From: Opitutaceae bacterium | GTDB taxonomy: Bacteria; Verrucomicrobiota; Verrucomicrobiia; Opitutales; Opitutaceae | Assembly: GCA_024233285.1 (NCBI GenBank) | Contig: JACKPU010000009.1 | Coordinates: 40,001 to 104,000, forward strand | Direction: 5' to 3' | DNA: 64,000 nt | Shown here: in pieces, positions 26,007 through 35,845 of the stretch | Layout of the letters: the number at the start of each line of letters is the position of its first letter | Position numbering within the stretch: position 1 is the stretch's first letter | The notes under the pieces: model-generated | Database searches by the model: none | Told to the model about the DNA's origin: nothing | Seen by the model: only the letters and a program-made list of their open reading frames with translations | Made by a program: the position numbers and the translations under genes

Positions 26007-27658
26007 AGCCGTTTGATCTCCTGAGTCACGCGGTCCGGGCGAAGGAGATTCTCACGGTCTTGGCCCGCCATGGCTTCGCCGACTTGATCAGCCAAGTCGA
26101 CTGGCCCAGCGGCTTCTGGCAGCGTTTCGCCCCGGAGCCCACCGAACAGCGCAGCACTTACGAGCGTATTCGCCTCGCTGCGGAAGAACTGGGCCCGACT
26201 TTTGTGAAGCTCGGCCAGATCTTGTCGATGCGCCCGGATCTGCTGCCCTACCCGCTGATCCTCGAACTGCGCCAACTGCAGGATCACGTCAAACCGCTCG
26301 AATTCGAGAAAATCCTGCCCGTCATCGAGCGGGAGCTACCCGGCGCGATGACGGAAGTATTCTCGAACTTTGATCGCACGCCCGCCGCCACCGCCTCGCT
26401 GGCCCAAGTCTATTTCGCCACACTCAAGACCACTGGCGCAGCTGTCGCGGTCAAGGTGCAGAAACCCGACATCCGCCACAACATCGAGATCGATCTCAAT
26501 CTCGCGGTCTGGCTGGCTGAAAAAATCCAAAACCACGTTTCCGCGCTGCAGGCCATAGATCTCAAATCTGCGGTCGAACAAGCCCGCCGCGGCGTGCTCA
26601 GCGAACTCAACTTCGAGACCGAGGCGCGCAACCAGGAATATTTCAATACCCTCAACCGCGCGCCGGAGGAAGTGTTCGCGCCGGAAGTCTATCCCGACTA
26701 CAGCACCGAGCGGTTGATCGTGATGGATCGCGTTGACGGCGATCCCGTGGGTCGCGCTCAACTTCCCCCCGAGAAACTGTCGGAGATCGCGCGGCACGGC
26801 GCGGCTTCATTGATGCGGCAGGTGCTGATTCATGGCTTCTTCCACGCCGACCCGCATTCAGGCAATGTGCTGATTAGCAAGGACGGCCGGCTGTGTTTCC
26901 TCGATTGGGGTCTGGCCGGCCACCTGACCCGACGGCTGCGCTACGCCTTGGCCGACTTTTGGGTCGCGGCGGTGGAACAAGATGCTGATCGCATCGTGCA
27001 GATCGCCGCCGATCTCGCGCCGGTCAACGCGCGACCCGATCTGCGCGCGATGGAGAAAGAGATTACCCTGGCCCTGCGCGAAGAGCTCAATTTTAGCATC
27101 GGCCGCCAGGAACTCGGCCGCGCCATGCTCAAGCTCCTGTTCATCTTCGGCCGGCACGGCATTCCGCTTTCGCGCGACTATTCCCTCATGGCCAAGGCCG
27201 TCCTCTCGATCGAGGAGGTCGGACGCACGCTCGATGCCGATTTTGATTTGCGCAAGCAGGCCGCCGGCGTGATCCGTGAAGTGCAGTTCGAACGCAACAG
27301 CCCGCGCACATTTCTGCGCCGCAGTCGTGAGTTGCTGCGCGGCACTTTGAGCGGATTGCAGGATTTGCCCTCGAGCCTCCATCGCCTGATGCGGCGCCTC
27401 GAGCATGACAACATTACGATCAACCTGCAGCATCGCGGCTTGGAGGACCACGACGACGCCATGAAGATCGCGGCCAACCGCATCACCCTCGGGGTGATCA
27501 TCGGCGCATTGATCATCGGTTCCTCCCTGATCGTCACCACCGGCATCCAACCGCACTTGCTGGGCTATCCCGCCCTCGGCATCGTCGGCTATCTGCTCTC
27601 GGCCATCCTCGGACTTTACATCATCTGGGATATCATCCGGCACGGCCGCCACAAATAG
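26003..27658 (+). CDS. ABC1/UbiB-family atypical kinase
   Basis: A 551-residue atypical protein kinase-like enzyme of the UbiB/ADCK family. Family signs are the KxGQ segment TFVKLGQILSMRPDLLP, the Ala-rich loop TASLAQVYFA, the catalytic HADPHSGNVLI and the metal-binding LDWGLAG. Two C-terminal membrane helices (about 490-545) anchor it. Members support quinone or isoprenoid lipid metabolism. It begins with GTG, overlapping the phasin-like gene. Confidence 0.9.
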   Translation: MKPFDLLSHAVRAKEILTVLARHGFADLISQVDWPSGFWQRFAPEPTEQRSTYERIRLAAEELGPTFVKLGQILSMRPDLLPYPLILELRQLQDHVKPLEFEKILPVIERELPGAMTEVFSNFDRTPAATASLAQVYFATLKTTGAAVAVKVQKPDIRHNIEIDLNLAVWLAEKIQNHVSALQAIDLKSAVEQARRGVLSELNFETEARNQEYFNTLNRAPEEVFAPEVYPDYSTERLIVMDRVDGDPVGRAQLPPEKLSEIARHGAASLMRQVLIHGFFHADPHSGNVLISKDGRLCFLDWGLAGHLTRRLRYALADFWVAAVEQDADRIVQIAADLAPVNARPDLRAMEKEITLALREELNFSIGRQELGRAMLKLLFIFGRHGIPLSRDYSLMAKAVLSIEEVGRTLDADFDLRKQAAGVIREVQFERNSPRTFLRRSRELLRGTLSGLQDLPSSLHRLMRRLEHDNITINLQHRGLEDHDDAMKIAANRITLGVIIGALIIGSSLIVTTGIQPHLLGYPALGIVGYLLSAILGLYIIWDIIRHGRHK

Positions 27659-27694
27659 TTGCCGCCGTTCGGCGCAAGGCTCTACTGCTGCCCT

Positions 27695-30253
27695 ATGCTG
27701 GAAACCGCCACCACTTCCGTCCCTGCCGATCTCGCGCCCTCCCGGCCGGGGCGTCCGGAAATCCTTGCGCCAGCTGGCGATTGGGATTGCGCGCGTGCTG
27801 CGGTGGAGAACGGCGCGGATGCGATTTATTTCGGCTTGGAGCGATTCAACGCCCGGATGCGGGCCAAGAACTTCACGCAGTCCGATCTGCCGGCGCTGAT
27901 GGAATTTTTGCACCGCCGCGGCGTGCGCGGTTACGTGACGTTCAACACACTGGTTTTTGCCGACGAACTTGATGCCGCCGAAGATTACCTGCGCACCATC
28001 ATCGCGGCCGGCGTCGATGCCGCGATTGTGCAGGACATCGGCATCTGCCGGCTGATCCGCCGCTTGTCGCCCGATTTTCCCATTCACACCTCCACGCAGA
28101 TGACGGTCACGAGTCCGGCCGGTGTCGAGTTTGCCCGCGATCTCGGCGCGCAGCTGGTCGTGCTCGCCCGCGAAAACTCGATTGCGGAGATCAACGCCAT
28201 GCAGGCCGCGCAAAAATCCGCGCCTGTCGCACTGCCACTCGAAGTGTTCGTGCACGGCGCGCTGTGCGTCGCTTATTCGGGCCAATGCCTCACGAGCGAA
28301 TCGCTGGGCGGCCGCTCCGCCAACCGCGGGGAATGTGCCCAGGCCTGCCGCCTGCCCTACGAACTGGTCAGCGACGGCGAGAAAGTGGAACTCGGTGATC
28401 GCAAGTATCTGCTGAGTCCGCAGGACCTGTCGGGCTTGGCCGTGCTCCCAGACTTGGTGCGCGCCGGCGTCGCCTCGCTAAAAATCGAGGGCCGCCTGAA
28501 GTCGCCCGAATACGTCGCCAGCATCACCCGCGTCTATCGGCACGCCCTCGACAAGGTGATGGCCGAAATCACGGGGGAACCCGTGCCGGATTTCTCGGAA
28601 CGCGCCGCGCGTTACGAATTGGAAATGAGTTTCTCGCGCGGCCTCTATACCGGCTGGTTTCGCGGGATCAACAATCAGGAGCTCGCACACGGCCGCTTTG
28701 GCACAAAACGCGGAGTCTATCTGGGCGAGATCACCCGCGTCTCCGGCGAAACGGTGCAACTCACCCCGCAGGCCCCGATCAAACCGGGGGACGGAGTTGT
28801 ATTCGACGCGGGCAAACCCGAAGCGGGTGAGGAAGGTGGGCGCATTTATCAGGTCGACGAACGAAACGGCGACGTCGTGCTGCACTTCGGCCATGGCGAC
28901 ATTGATTTCCGGCGCGTGCGGACGGGACAGCGCGTGTGGAAAACCAACGATCCGGCGCTGGACCGCGAGGTGCGCACGACTTTTTCCGGCGACAAGATCC
29001 GCTTCCAAAGACCGGTGTTTCTTGAGATTCATGGCCGATCCGACGGTCCCCTGACCCTGATCGCGAACGACGGCGAAGGTCACGTCGCCAAGGTCGAATC
29101 CGCCGTGCCCCTCAAGACCGCCGAGAATCAGCCGCTGACCGCCGAAAAACTGGAAGCTCAACTTGGCCGCCTCGGCGGCACTCCGTTCAAGCTTGCGCGG
29201 CTCGATTCACAGCTCGAATCCGGTCTCATTTTACCCGTCAGCGAGCTCAACCGGTTGCGCCGCGAAGTCGTCGCTCAACTTGATCAGTTGCGGGCGGCGC
29301 CCAAGCGCTGGACGCTGCAGAAAGACAAACTCGCACCGCCCGTGCGTCCGTCACCTGCTGCACAGCCGGTAACCTCACCGGAGATCATCGCCGTAATCCG
29401 CAATCTGGAACAACTCGAACCCGCATGGCGCGCCGGTGCACGCACGATTTATTGCGAATTTGAAAATCCGAAACACTATCGCGAAGCCGTCACCCAGTTC
29501 CGGAACTTGCAATCACCCGCCAGCGGCGAGTCTTCGATTTGGGTCGCTCCGCCGCGGGTCTTCAAACCGGGCGAAGAGTGGATCTTGAAGCAGGTGCGCT
29601 CCGCGGAAGCGGATGGCTACTTGGTGCGCAATCACGAGCACTTGCGCTTCTTCGCCGCCGACCGCAAGCGCGGGGACTTCTCGCTCAACGTCGCGAACCC
29701 GCTCACCGCTGAATATTTCGTGAACCGCTATGGTTTGGAACGCGTGACCGCGAGCTACGACCTGAACATCGCGCAGTTGGAATCCCTGCTGCGCACCGCT
29801 CCGGGCACTTGGTTCGACATCACGCTACACCAACACATGCCCATGTTTCACATGGAGCATTGCGTATTCTGCGCCTTCCTATCCTCCGGCAAAGACTACC
29901 ACGATTGTGGCCGGCCCTGTGAGAAGCACCGCGTCGCCCTGCGTGATCGCGTGGGTGCCGAACTGCCACTGCGCGCCGATGCGGGCTGCCGCAACACGGT
30001 CTTCAACAATCGGGCACAAACCGGCGCGGAGTATGCGCAGAAGCTGATCGATCTCGGAGCACGCAGCTTTCGCATCGAATTTATCAATGAATCCGCCGCC
30101 GAAGTGACGCACACCTTGGAACGCTACCAAGCGCTGCTGCGCGGCGAGCTCTCCGGCGTGGAATTGTGGCGCGAGTTGAAACTCGTCAACCAACTCGGCG
30201 TGACTCGCGGGCAACTCGACGCCACCCCTCAGGTCATCCTGCGCAAATCCTGA
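27695..30253 (+). CDS. U32-family peptidase / rRNA-tRNA hydroxylation-type protein
   Basis: An 852-residue U32 family protein. The N-terminal half starts with RPEILAPAGDWDCARAA and contains the Cys cluster around YSGQCLTSESLGG and GECAQACRLPYEL, typical of Fe-S-dependent U32 proteins such as RlhA and TrhP. A middle beta domain (about 320-470) and a C-terminal DUF3656-like part follow. A second Cys cluster lies in HCVFCAFLS and CGRPCEKH. It may act in RNA hydroxylation rather than proteolysis. The ATG at 27695 was chosen over an upstream TTG. Confidence 0.85.
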   Translation: MLETATTSVPADLAPSRPGRPEILAPAGDWDCARAAVENGADAIYFGLERFNARMRAKNFTQSDLPALMEFLHRRGVRGYVTFNTLVFADELDAAEDYLRTIIAAGVDAAIVQDIGICRLIRRLSPDFPIHTSTQMTVTSPAGVEFARDLGAQLVVLARENSIAEINAMQAAQKSAPVALPLEVFVHGALCVAYSGQCLTSESLGGRSANRGECAQACRLPYELVSDGEKVELGDRKYLLSPQDLSGLAVLPDLVRAGVASLKIEGRLKSPEYVASITRVYRHALDKVMAEITGEPVPDFSERAARYELEMSFSRGLYTGWFRGINNQELAHGRFGTKRGVYLGEITRVSGETVQLTPQAPIKPGDGVVFDAGKPEAGEEGGRIYQVDERNGDVVLHFGHGDIDFRRVRTGQRVWKTNDPALDREVRTTFSGDKIRFQRPVFLEIHGRSDGPLTLIANDGEGHVAKVESAVPLKTAENQPLTAEKLEAQLGRLGGTPFKLARLDSQLESGLILPVSELNRLRREVVAQLDQLRAAPKRWTLQKDKLAPPVRPSPAAQPVTSPEIIAVIRNLEQLEPAWRAGARTIYCEFENPKHYREAVTQFRNLQSPASGESSIWVAPPRVFKPGEEWILKQVRSAEADGYLVRNHEHLRFFAADRKRGDFSLNVANPLTAEYFVNRYGLERVTASYDLNIAQLESLLRTAPGTWFDITLHQHMPMFHMEHCVFCAFLSSGKDYHDCGRPCEKHRVALRDRVGAELPLRADAGCRNTVFNNRAQTGAEYAQKLIDLGARSFRIEFINESAAEVTHTLERYQALLRGELSGVELWRELKLVNQLGVTRGQLDATPQVILRKS

Positions 30254-30283
30254 TACGGTCAGGAACCACTCTTCCGTATCAGG
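30249..30283. terminator. Convergent hairpin between U32 and DUF3185 genes
   Basis: The 10-bp arms CCTGATACGG and CCGTATCAGG enclose a 15-nt loop covering the stop codons of both convergent genes. There is no T-run, so it may be a weak or factor-assisted terminator. Confidence 0.5.
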
Positions 30284-30489
30284 CCATAAAGTCCGGCCGC
30301 GACAAGCATGCCGCCGCCGATGTAATACCAAACGTATCCGGGTTGGCGCGCCTTGCCGTCCCAGACATTGGCCACACTGGTGCCGACCGAGTCCGCCACG
30401 CCTTCAACGGAATCCTCGCGGCGGGCGCCAATAATCACGAGAAGAACACCAAGGGCAATGACCGCCAGAGCTGGGAGCTTTATTTTCAT
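30259..30489 (-). CDS. DUF3185-family small membrane protein
   Basis: A 76-residue protein with two membrane helices (about residues 4-20 and 53-70), a short loop between them and the segment WYYIGGGMLVAAGLYGLI, resembling DUF3185. Its function is unknown. The start is set at 30489. A hairpin and a 22-bp perfect palindrome lie just upstream. Confidence 0.75.
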   Translation of the reverse strand: MKIKLPALAVIALGVLLVIIGARREDSVEGVADSVGTSVANVWDGKARQPGYVWYYIGGGMLVAAGLYGLIRKSGS

Positions 30490-30524
30490 GACCTGAGTCT
30501 GGGCGCTTCTTCGGGATAAAACAA

Positions 30525-30550
30525 GACGGGGCCGCTTTCGCGACCCCGTC
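30525..30550. other. Hairpin upstream of the DUF3185 gene
   Basis: The 7-bp stem GACGGGG/CCCCGTC contains an inner CGC/GCG stem with a TTTC loop. The minus strand continues into TTGTTTTAT, so it could be a terminator for a short minus-strand transcript, or a 5' leader structure. Confidence 0.45.
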
Positions 30551-30571
30551 AGGTCCAGCTTCAACTAACAA

Positions 30572-30593
30572 TCCTGTGGTGATCACCACAGGA
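30572..30593. promoter_or_regulatory. 22-bp perfect palindrome in a divergent intergenic region
   Basis: The core CCTGTGGTGATCACCACAGG plus one flanking pair is perfectly self-complementary over 22 bp. It lies between the divergent DUF3185 and adenylate-kinase-like genes. Its TGTGG-N6-CCACA spacing recalls CRP-type sites (TGTGA-N6-TCACA), though the fifth base differs. A dimeric regulator operator is the likely role. Confidence 0.55.
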
Positions 30594-30744
30594 AGTGACG
30601 CCAATGATGACCACTATCTGCGCCACGGGTTCCCTGCCGCCGATTACACTGAAAACCAGATTTTCCACCCACGATTAAAATCAGGCGGATTTCTGGTGTG
30701 GACTCGCCGCGCAACTGGTTCTTAGTGACCGCATAACCCACGAC

Positions 30745-31959
30745 ATGTCAGCCGCCAGTCCCAGCACCCCGGAAAAACCCGTCACCAGCAAGCTCTCCGA
30801 CCTTGAAATCAAGGATGCCCACCTGATTTTCCAATCGGCGTGGGAGGAATTGGAAGAGGCCATGGGACGCGAAAATCTGCGCTTCCCCAAGGAAATCATC
30901 CTGTTGGGTGGCGCTCCTGGTTCCGGCAAAGGCACCAACACGGCGTTCATTTCCAAAACGCGCGGACTGACCTGTCCGCCGATCGTGATCAGCGCGCTGC
31001 TCGATTCCCCCGAGGCCAAACGCCTGAAGGATGCCGGCGCAATGGTCGGAGACCGTGAGGTCATGGGCTTGTTACTGCGCGAATTGATGAAACCTGCGTA
31101 TCGCGACGGGGTGATTCTCGACGGCTTCCCCCGCACCCGCGTGCAGGTCGAATGCCTCAAAATGCTCGTGGACCGCATGCATCAGCTGCGCCGCGAGTTT
31201 TACGGCACCCCGCTCGGCATCCATTTTCGCCAGCCCACGATCCATATCATGGTGCTGTTTGTGGACGAAAAGGAATCCATCGCCCGCCAGCTCAAACGCG
31301 GTCGCGAAACCCGCCAGCACAACGAAGAAGTTCTGCGCACCGGCGTTGGCACGCTGATGGAGGATCGTCCCACGGATCACGACGAAGCACTCGCCCAGCG
31401 CCGCTATCGGGTTTTCAAGGAACAGACGTGGGACGCGCTCCAATCACTGAAGGAAATTTTCCACTACCACTTCATCAACGCCCAGGGAGCGATCAATGAG
31501 GTTGAGCAAAACATTCTCAACGAACTCGAATACCAGAGCACGCTCGAACTCGACCCAAAGACCGTGGACCGCCTGCGTGGCGTGCCGGTGGCGAGCCAAC
31601 TCATCGTCCATGCCCGGCAGGAATTGGTCAAACGGCTCGACGGTTACGAATTCGACCAACCCGAATTGTTCGCCCGGGTGATCGCTTTCATCGAATACAA
31701 GATCATGCCGATCGTTAAGCGGCATGCCATCTCCGGCAGCGCCCACATTAACACCGAAGACACGACCCTCGATGATCCGCAGGCGCTCGTCATGCTGATC
31801 GATGTGTTTTCCGAACGCGGCTATCACGCCACCGTCGACCTGCACAAGATCGAGGTGCCCGAAAAAATCGATCTGGCCACCGGCATGATCCAGTGTCGCA
31901 CCAAAAAGGTTTTCCGTATCCAGATCCGCTTCCAAGGCTCGGAAATCCGCCGCGGTTGA
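30745..31959 (+). CDS. Adenylate-kinase-like protein with a C-terminal extension
   Basis: A 404-residue protein. Residues about 45-255 form a nucleoside-monophosphate kinase with the P-loop GGAPGSGKGTNT and the substrate motif ILDGFPRTRVQ. The last about 150 residues are an extension of unknown fold, including FARVIAFIEYKIMPIVKRHA. Ordinary adenylate kinases are near 215 residues. It is not clear whether this is the main adenylate kinase or a paralogue with a new role. Confidence 0.8.
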   Translation: MSAASPSTPEKPVTSKLSDLEIKDAHLIFQSAWEELEEAMGRENLRFPKEIILLGGAPGSGKGTNTAFISKTRGLTCPPIVISALLDSPEAKRLKDAGAMVGDREVMGLLLRELMKPAYRDGVILDGFPRTRVQVECLKMLVDRMHQLRREFYGTPLGIHFRQPTIHIMVLFVDEKESIARQLKRGRETRQHNEEVLRTGVGTLMEDRPTDHDEALAQRRYRVFKEQTWDALQSLKEIFHYHFINAQGAINEVEQNILNELEYQSTLELDPKTVDRLRGVPVASQLIVHARQELVKRLDGYEFDQPELFARVIAFIEYKIMPIVKRHAISGSAHINTEDTTLDDPQALVMLIDVFSERGYHATVDLHKIEVPEKIDLATGMIQCRTKKVFRIQIRFQGSEIRRG

Positions 31960-31971
31960 TCCGCCGCCGAG

Positions 31972-32520
31972 CTAAGGATTTCGCAAAGCCGGCAACCCGT
32001 CCAAACTCGTGCGGTTTTTCTGCGCACGGTAAGTTGTCAAACCTTCCTCGCCTTTCGCCTCGGCCCATTGGTCGAGCACGTCGCGCGGCTCGACGTAGTC
32101 ATAGCGCGGCACCGCATAACCGCAGGAGTCCGAAATGCGCGTCACCGCAATGCGGATGATCGCGCGCAAGCCCGGCAGCGTTGGGAAATGTGCCTTCAAT
32201 GCGTTGAATTTCCCGTGCCCCGGTTCGATCACCTCGCCACGTCCATGCAACCGCACGATTTTGGGTCCGCCCTCAAAAGCGCAAAACATCACCACAATCC
32301 GGCCGTTTTCACGCACATGGGCGACGGTTTCGATACCGCTGCCAGTCAGATCGACATAGGCCACTTCGCGGGGACCGATCACCCGAAAGGAATCGCCACC
32401 CTTGGGCGAACAATTGACATGACCGGATTCCGCCAGCGGCGCACTCGCCACGAAAAACATGCGTTGCGCCGCGATCCATCCGCTAAGCTCGGGCGTGATT
32501 TCGTCGTAGGTTTTGCCCAT
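31972..32520 (-). CDS. Pyridoxamine 5'-phosphate oxidase family protein
   Basis: A 182-residue split-barrel flavin-binding protein. Features are FFVASAPLAESGHVNCSPKG, GREVAYVDLTGSG-type core (here GPREVAYVDLTGSG) and VMFCAFEGGPKIVRL. Proteins of this type bind FMN or F420 and reduce small molecules; a role in vitamin B6 synthesis is not implied. It is convergent with the adenylate-kinase-like gene. Confidence 0.85.
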   Translation of the reverse strand: MGKTYDEITPELSGWIAAQRMFFVASAPLAESGHVNCSPKGGDSFRVIGPREVAYVDLTGSGIETVAHVRENGRIVVMFCAFEGGPKIVRLHGRGEVIEPGHGKFNALKAHFPTLPGLRAIIRIAVTRISDSCGYAVPRYDYVEPRDVLDQWAEAKGEEGLTTYRAQKNRTSLDGLPALRNP

Positions 32521-32577
32521 GCCCGCACGCTAGCCGTGGGGATTGACGCGGACGAGCCGGAAGTAAGTCGCGGCTGC

Positions 32578-33810
<1,233 letters not shown>

Positions 33811-33820
33811 GGCGTAAAAA

Positions 33821-35083
33821 TTATTCGTAACGCAGCGCGACCACGGGATCGAGGCGCGACGCACCCCACGCGGGCGCAAATCCGGAAACAATGCCGGTCA
33901 CCACGGCCACGATCATACTGACGCCGACCAGTCCGAGCGAGAACACAACCGGGAGACTCGGCATCGCCGCTTGGATCAGATACGCCAGGCCAAAGGTCAG
34001 GCCCAGACCGACAAGACCACCGATAAGACAGATCGAAACCGCCTCGATCAGGAACTGCAGCAAGATGGTGCGCCGCCGGGCGCCCAGCGCCTTGCGCGTG
34101 CCAATCTCCTTCGTCCGTTCCTTCACACTCACGAACGTGATGTTCATGATGCCGATGGCGCCGACGAAAAGCGAAAGGCCCGTAATGAACAAACCGGCCA
34201 TCGCGATGCCCTTCTTGATTGGATCAAGCTGTTCGCGAAACGCCTGCTGCTGGTTGATGGAGAAGTTGTCCCGTTCGCCCGGCAGCTGGCCGCGCACCCG
34301 GCGCATCGCCCCGGTCAATTCGTCCACCGCCTCACCCATGCGGGTTTTGTCCTTCACCTTGACGCGCAACTGCGAGTTGCTACGCCGGGCGTCCACGCCG
34401 CCGAAATATTTCCGATAGGCGTCGATCGGCACGATGATTTGGGAATCGAAACTGAAGAGACCAAGGAACGAACCCTGTTTGGCGAGCACCCCGATCACGG
34501 TGAACGGCTGGCCTTTGATGAGCACGCGCTGGTCGATCGCCTCGCGACCGGGAAAGAGCGCTTCCGCCACGTCGTAACCCAGCACAGCGACCTGGCGGCC
34601 CGCTTCGGACTCCGCTTGGTTGAAGAGCCGGCCGGATTTGAAGTCGGCCGACATGAGACGTGAGTAAAGAAAGGTCGTGCCAAAGGTGAAGACCCCACTG
34701 ATTTGCTGCGGCCCTGCCCTGACATTTTGACCGCTGGCGATAACCGGCACCGAAATTTCGAGCAGGGAGTTGGGGGTCTGCTCGATGATGCGGTTGAGTT
34801 GGTCGGCCTGCTCAATGCGGATCGGAGGACGATTCACATAATTCCACCAGTCAGGCACACCACTCCACGGCCATTTTTGCACGTAGAGCACGTCGTCGCC
34901 GAGCATGGCGAGACTGTTTTCAAAGCCGCGGTCAATGCCGTTGATCGCCGTGCCCATGAGGGTGACGGCCACAATGCCGATGATCACGCCCAAAGCCGTG
35001 AGCACGGAACGCATCTTGTTCGCGCGGATTTGCGCGAAGGCGATGCGGAACGCTTCGATCAGCTCGTATATCAGGCGTTTCAT
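33821..35083 (-). CDS. MacB-type ABC transporter permease, first copy
   Basis: A 420-residue permease with the same layout as the next gene: an N-terminal helix, a MacB periplasmic core and three C-terminal helices, with VSVKERTKEIGTRKALGAR near residue 310. Two different permeases following one ATPase suggests a heterodimeric transporter. The 10-bp gap to the next gene and 7-bp gap from the ATPase support one operon. Confidence 0.9.
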   Translation of the reverse strand: MKRLIYELIEAFRIAFAQIRANKMRSVLTALGVIIGIVAVTLMGTAINGIDRGFENSLAMLGDDVLYVQKWPWSGVPDWWNYVNRPPIRIEQADQLNRIIEQTPNSLLEISVPVIASGQNVRAGPQQISGVFTFGTTFLYSRLMSADFKSGRLFNQAESEAGRQVAVLGYDVAEALFPGREAIDQRVLIKGQPFTVIGVLAKQGSFLGLFSFDSQIIVPIDAYRKYFGGVDARRSNSQLRVKVKDKTRMGEAVDELTGAMRRVRGQLPGERDNFSINQQQAFREQLDPIKKGIAMAGLFITGLSLFVGAIGIMNITFVSVKERTKEIGTRKALGARRRTILLQFLIEAVSICLIGGLVGLGLTFGLAYLIQAAMPSLPVVFSLGLVGVSMIVAVVTGIVSGFAPAWGASRLDPVVALRYE

Positions 35084-35090
35084 AGAAAAA

Positions 35091-35825
35091 TCAGGCCACC
35101 GCGGCGTCGCTCTCAATCAGACCGTCGCGCAGGCGCACGATGCGGCGCGCGTGGCGGGCAATCTCCTCTTCATGGGTCACCACGATCAGGGTGTTGCCCG
35201 CCGCGTAGAGGTCTTCGAACAAGGCCATGATCTCGACGCCGGTCTTGGAGTCGAGGTTGCCGGTCGGTTCGTCGGCGAGAATGATCGAAGGCCGGTTGAC
35301 GAGGGCGCGCGCAATCGCGACGCGCTGGCGCTGACCGCCCGACAATTCGTTCGGCTTGTGGTGCATGCGCTCGCCCAAGCCCACGTTTTGCAACGCCTGA
35401 ATCGCACGCTCGCGACGCTCGTGCGGCGAACAGCCGGCGTAGATGAGCGGCAGCTCGACATTCGCGAGGGCCGTGGCCCGGGGCAGCAGGTTGAAGGTCT
35501 GAAACACGAAACCAATTTCCCGGTTACGGATTTCGGCCAGTTCGTCGTCGATCATCGCGGCGACATCCTTGCCGTTGAATTCGTAGTGCCCGGCGGTGGG
35601 TGTATCCAAGCAGCCCAGCATGTTCATGAGCGTGGACTTGCCACTGCCCGAAGGGCCCATGATCGCGAGGTATTCGTTGCGATGGATTTTCATATCCACG
35701 CCGCGGAGCGCGTGAATCGTCTCCTCGCCCATTTTGTAGAGCTTGGTGACGCCGGCGATCTCGATGACGAGGGGACCGGCCGGGCGCGTGACGCGGTCTG
35801 CGATGGGTGCTGATTGTGGGCTCAT
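35091..35825 (-). CDS. MacB/LolD-type ABC transporter ATPase
   Basis: A 244-residue ATPase of the export class. Walker A GPSGSGKSTLMNMLG, signature LSGGQRQRVAIARAL and Walker B ILADEPTGNLDS are intact. It powers the two permeases downstream and probably works with the adaptor upstream in tripartite export of a peptide, lipid or drug. Confidence 0.94.
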   Translation of the reverse strand: MSPQSAPIADRVTRPAGPLVIEIAGVTKLYKMGEETIHALRGVDMKIHRNEYLAIMGPSGSGKSTLMNMLGCLDTPTAGHYEFNGKDVAAMIDDELAEIRNREIGFVFQTFNLLPRATALANVELPLIYAGCSPHERRERAIQALQNVGLGERMHHKPNELSGGQRQRVAIARALVNRPSIILADEPTGNLDSKTGVEIMALFEDLYAAGNTLIVVTHEEEIARHARRIVRLRDGLIESDAAVA

Positions 35826-35845
35826 GGTGCAGTCGGGGCCCTGGC

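Noticed and set aside
26858..28285. 475-residue open frame on the minus strand
   Set aside because: It runs antisense across the UbiB-like and U32 genes, both with intact motifs; no recognisable domain.
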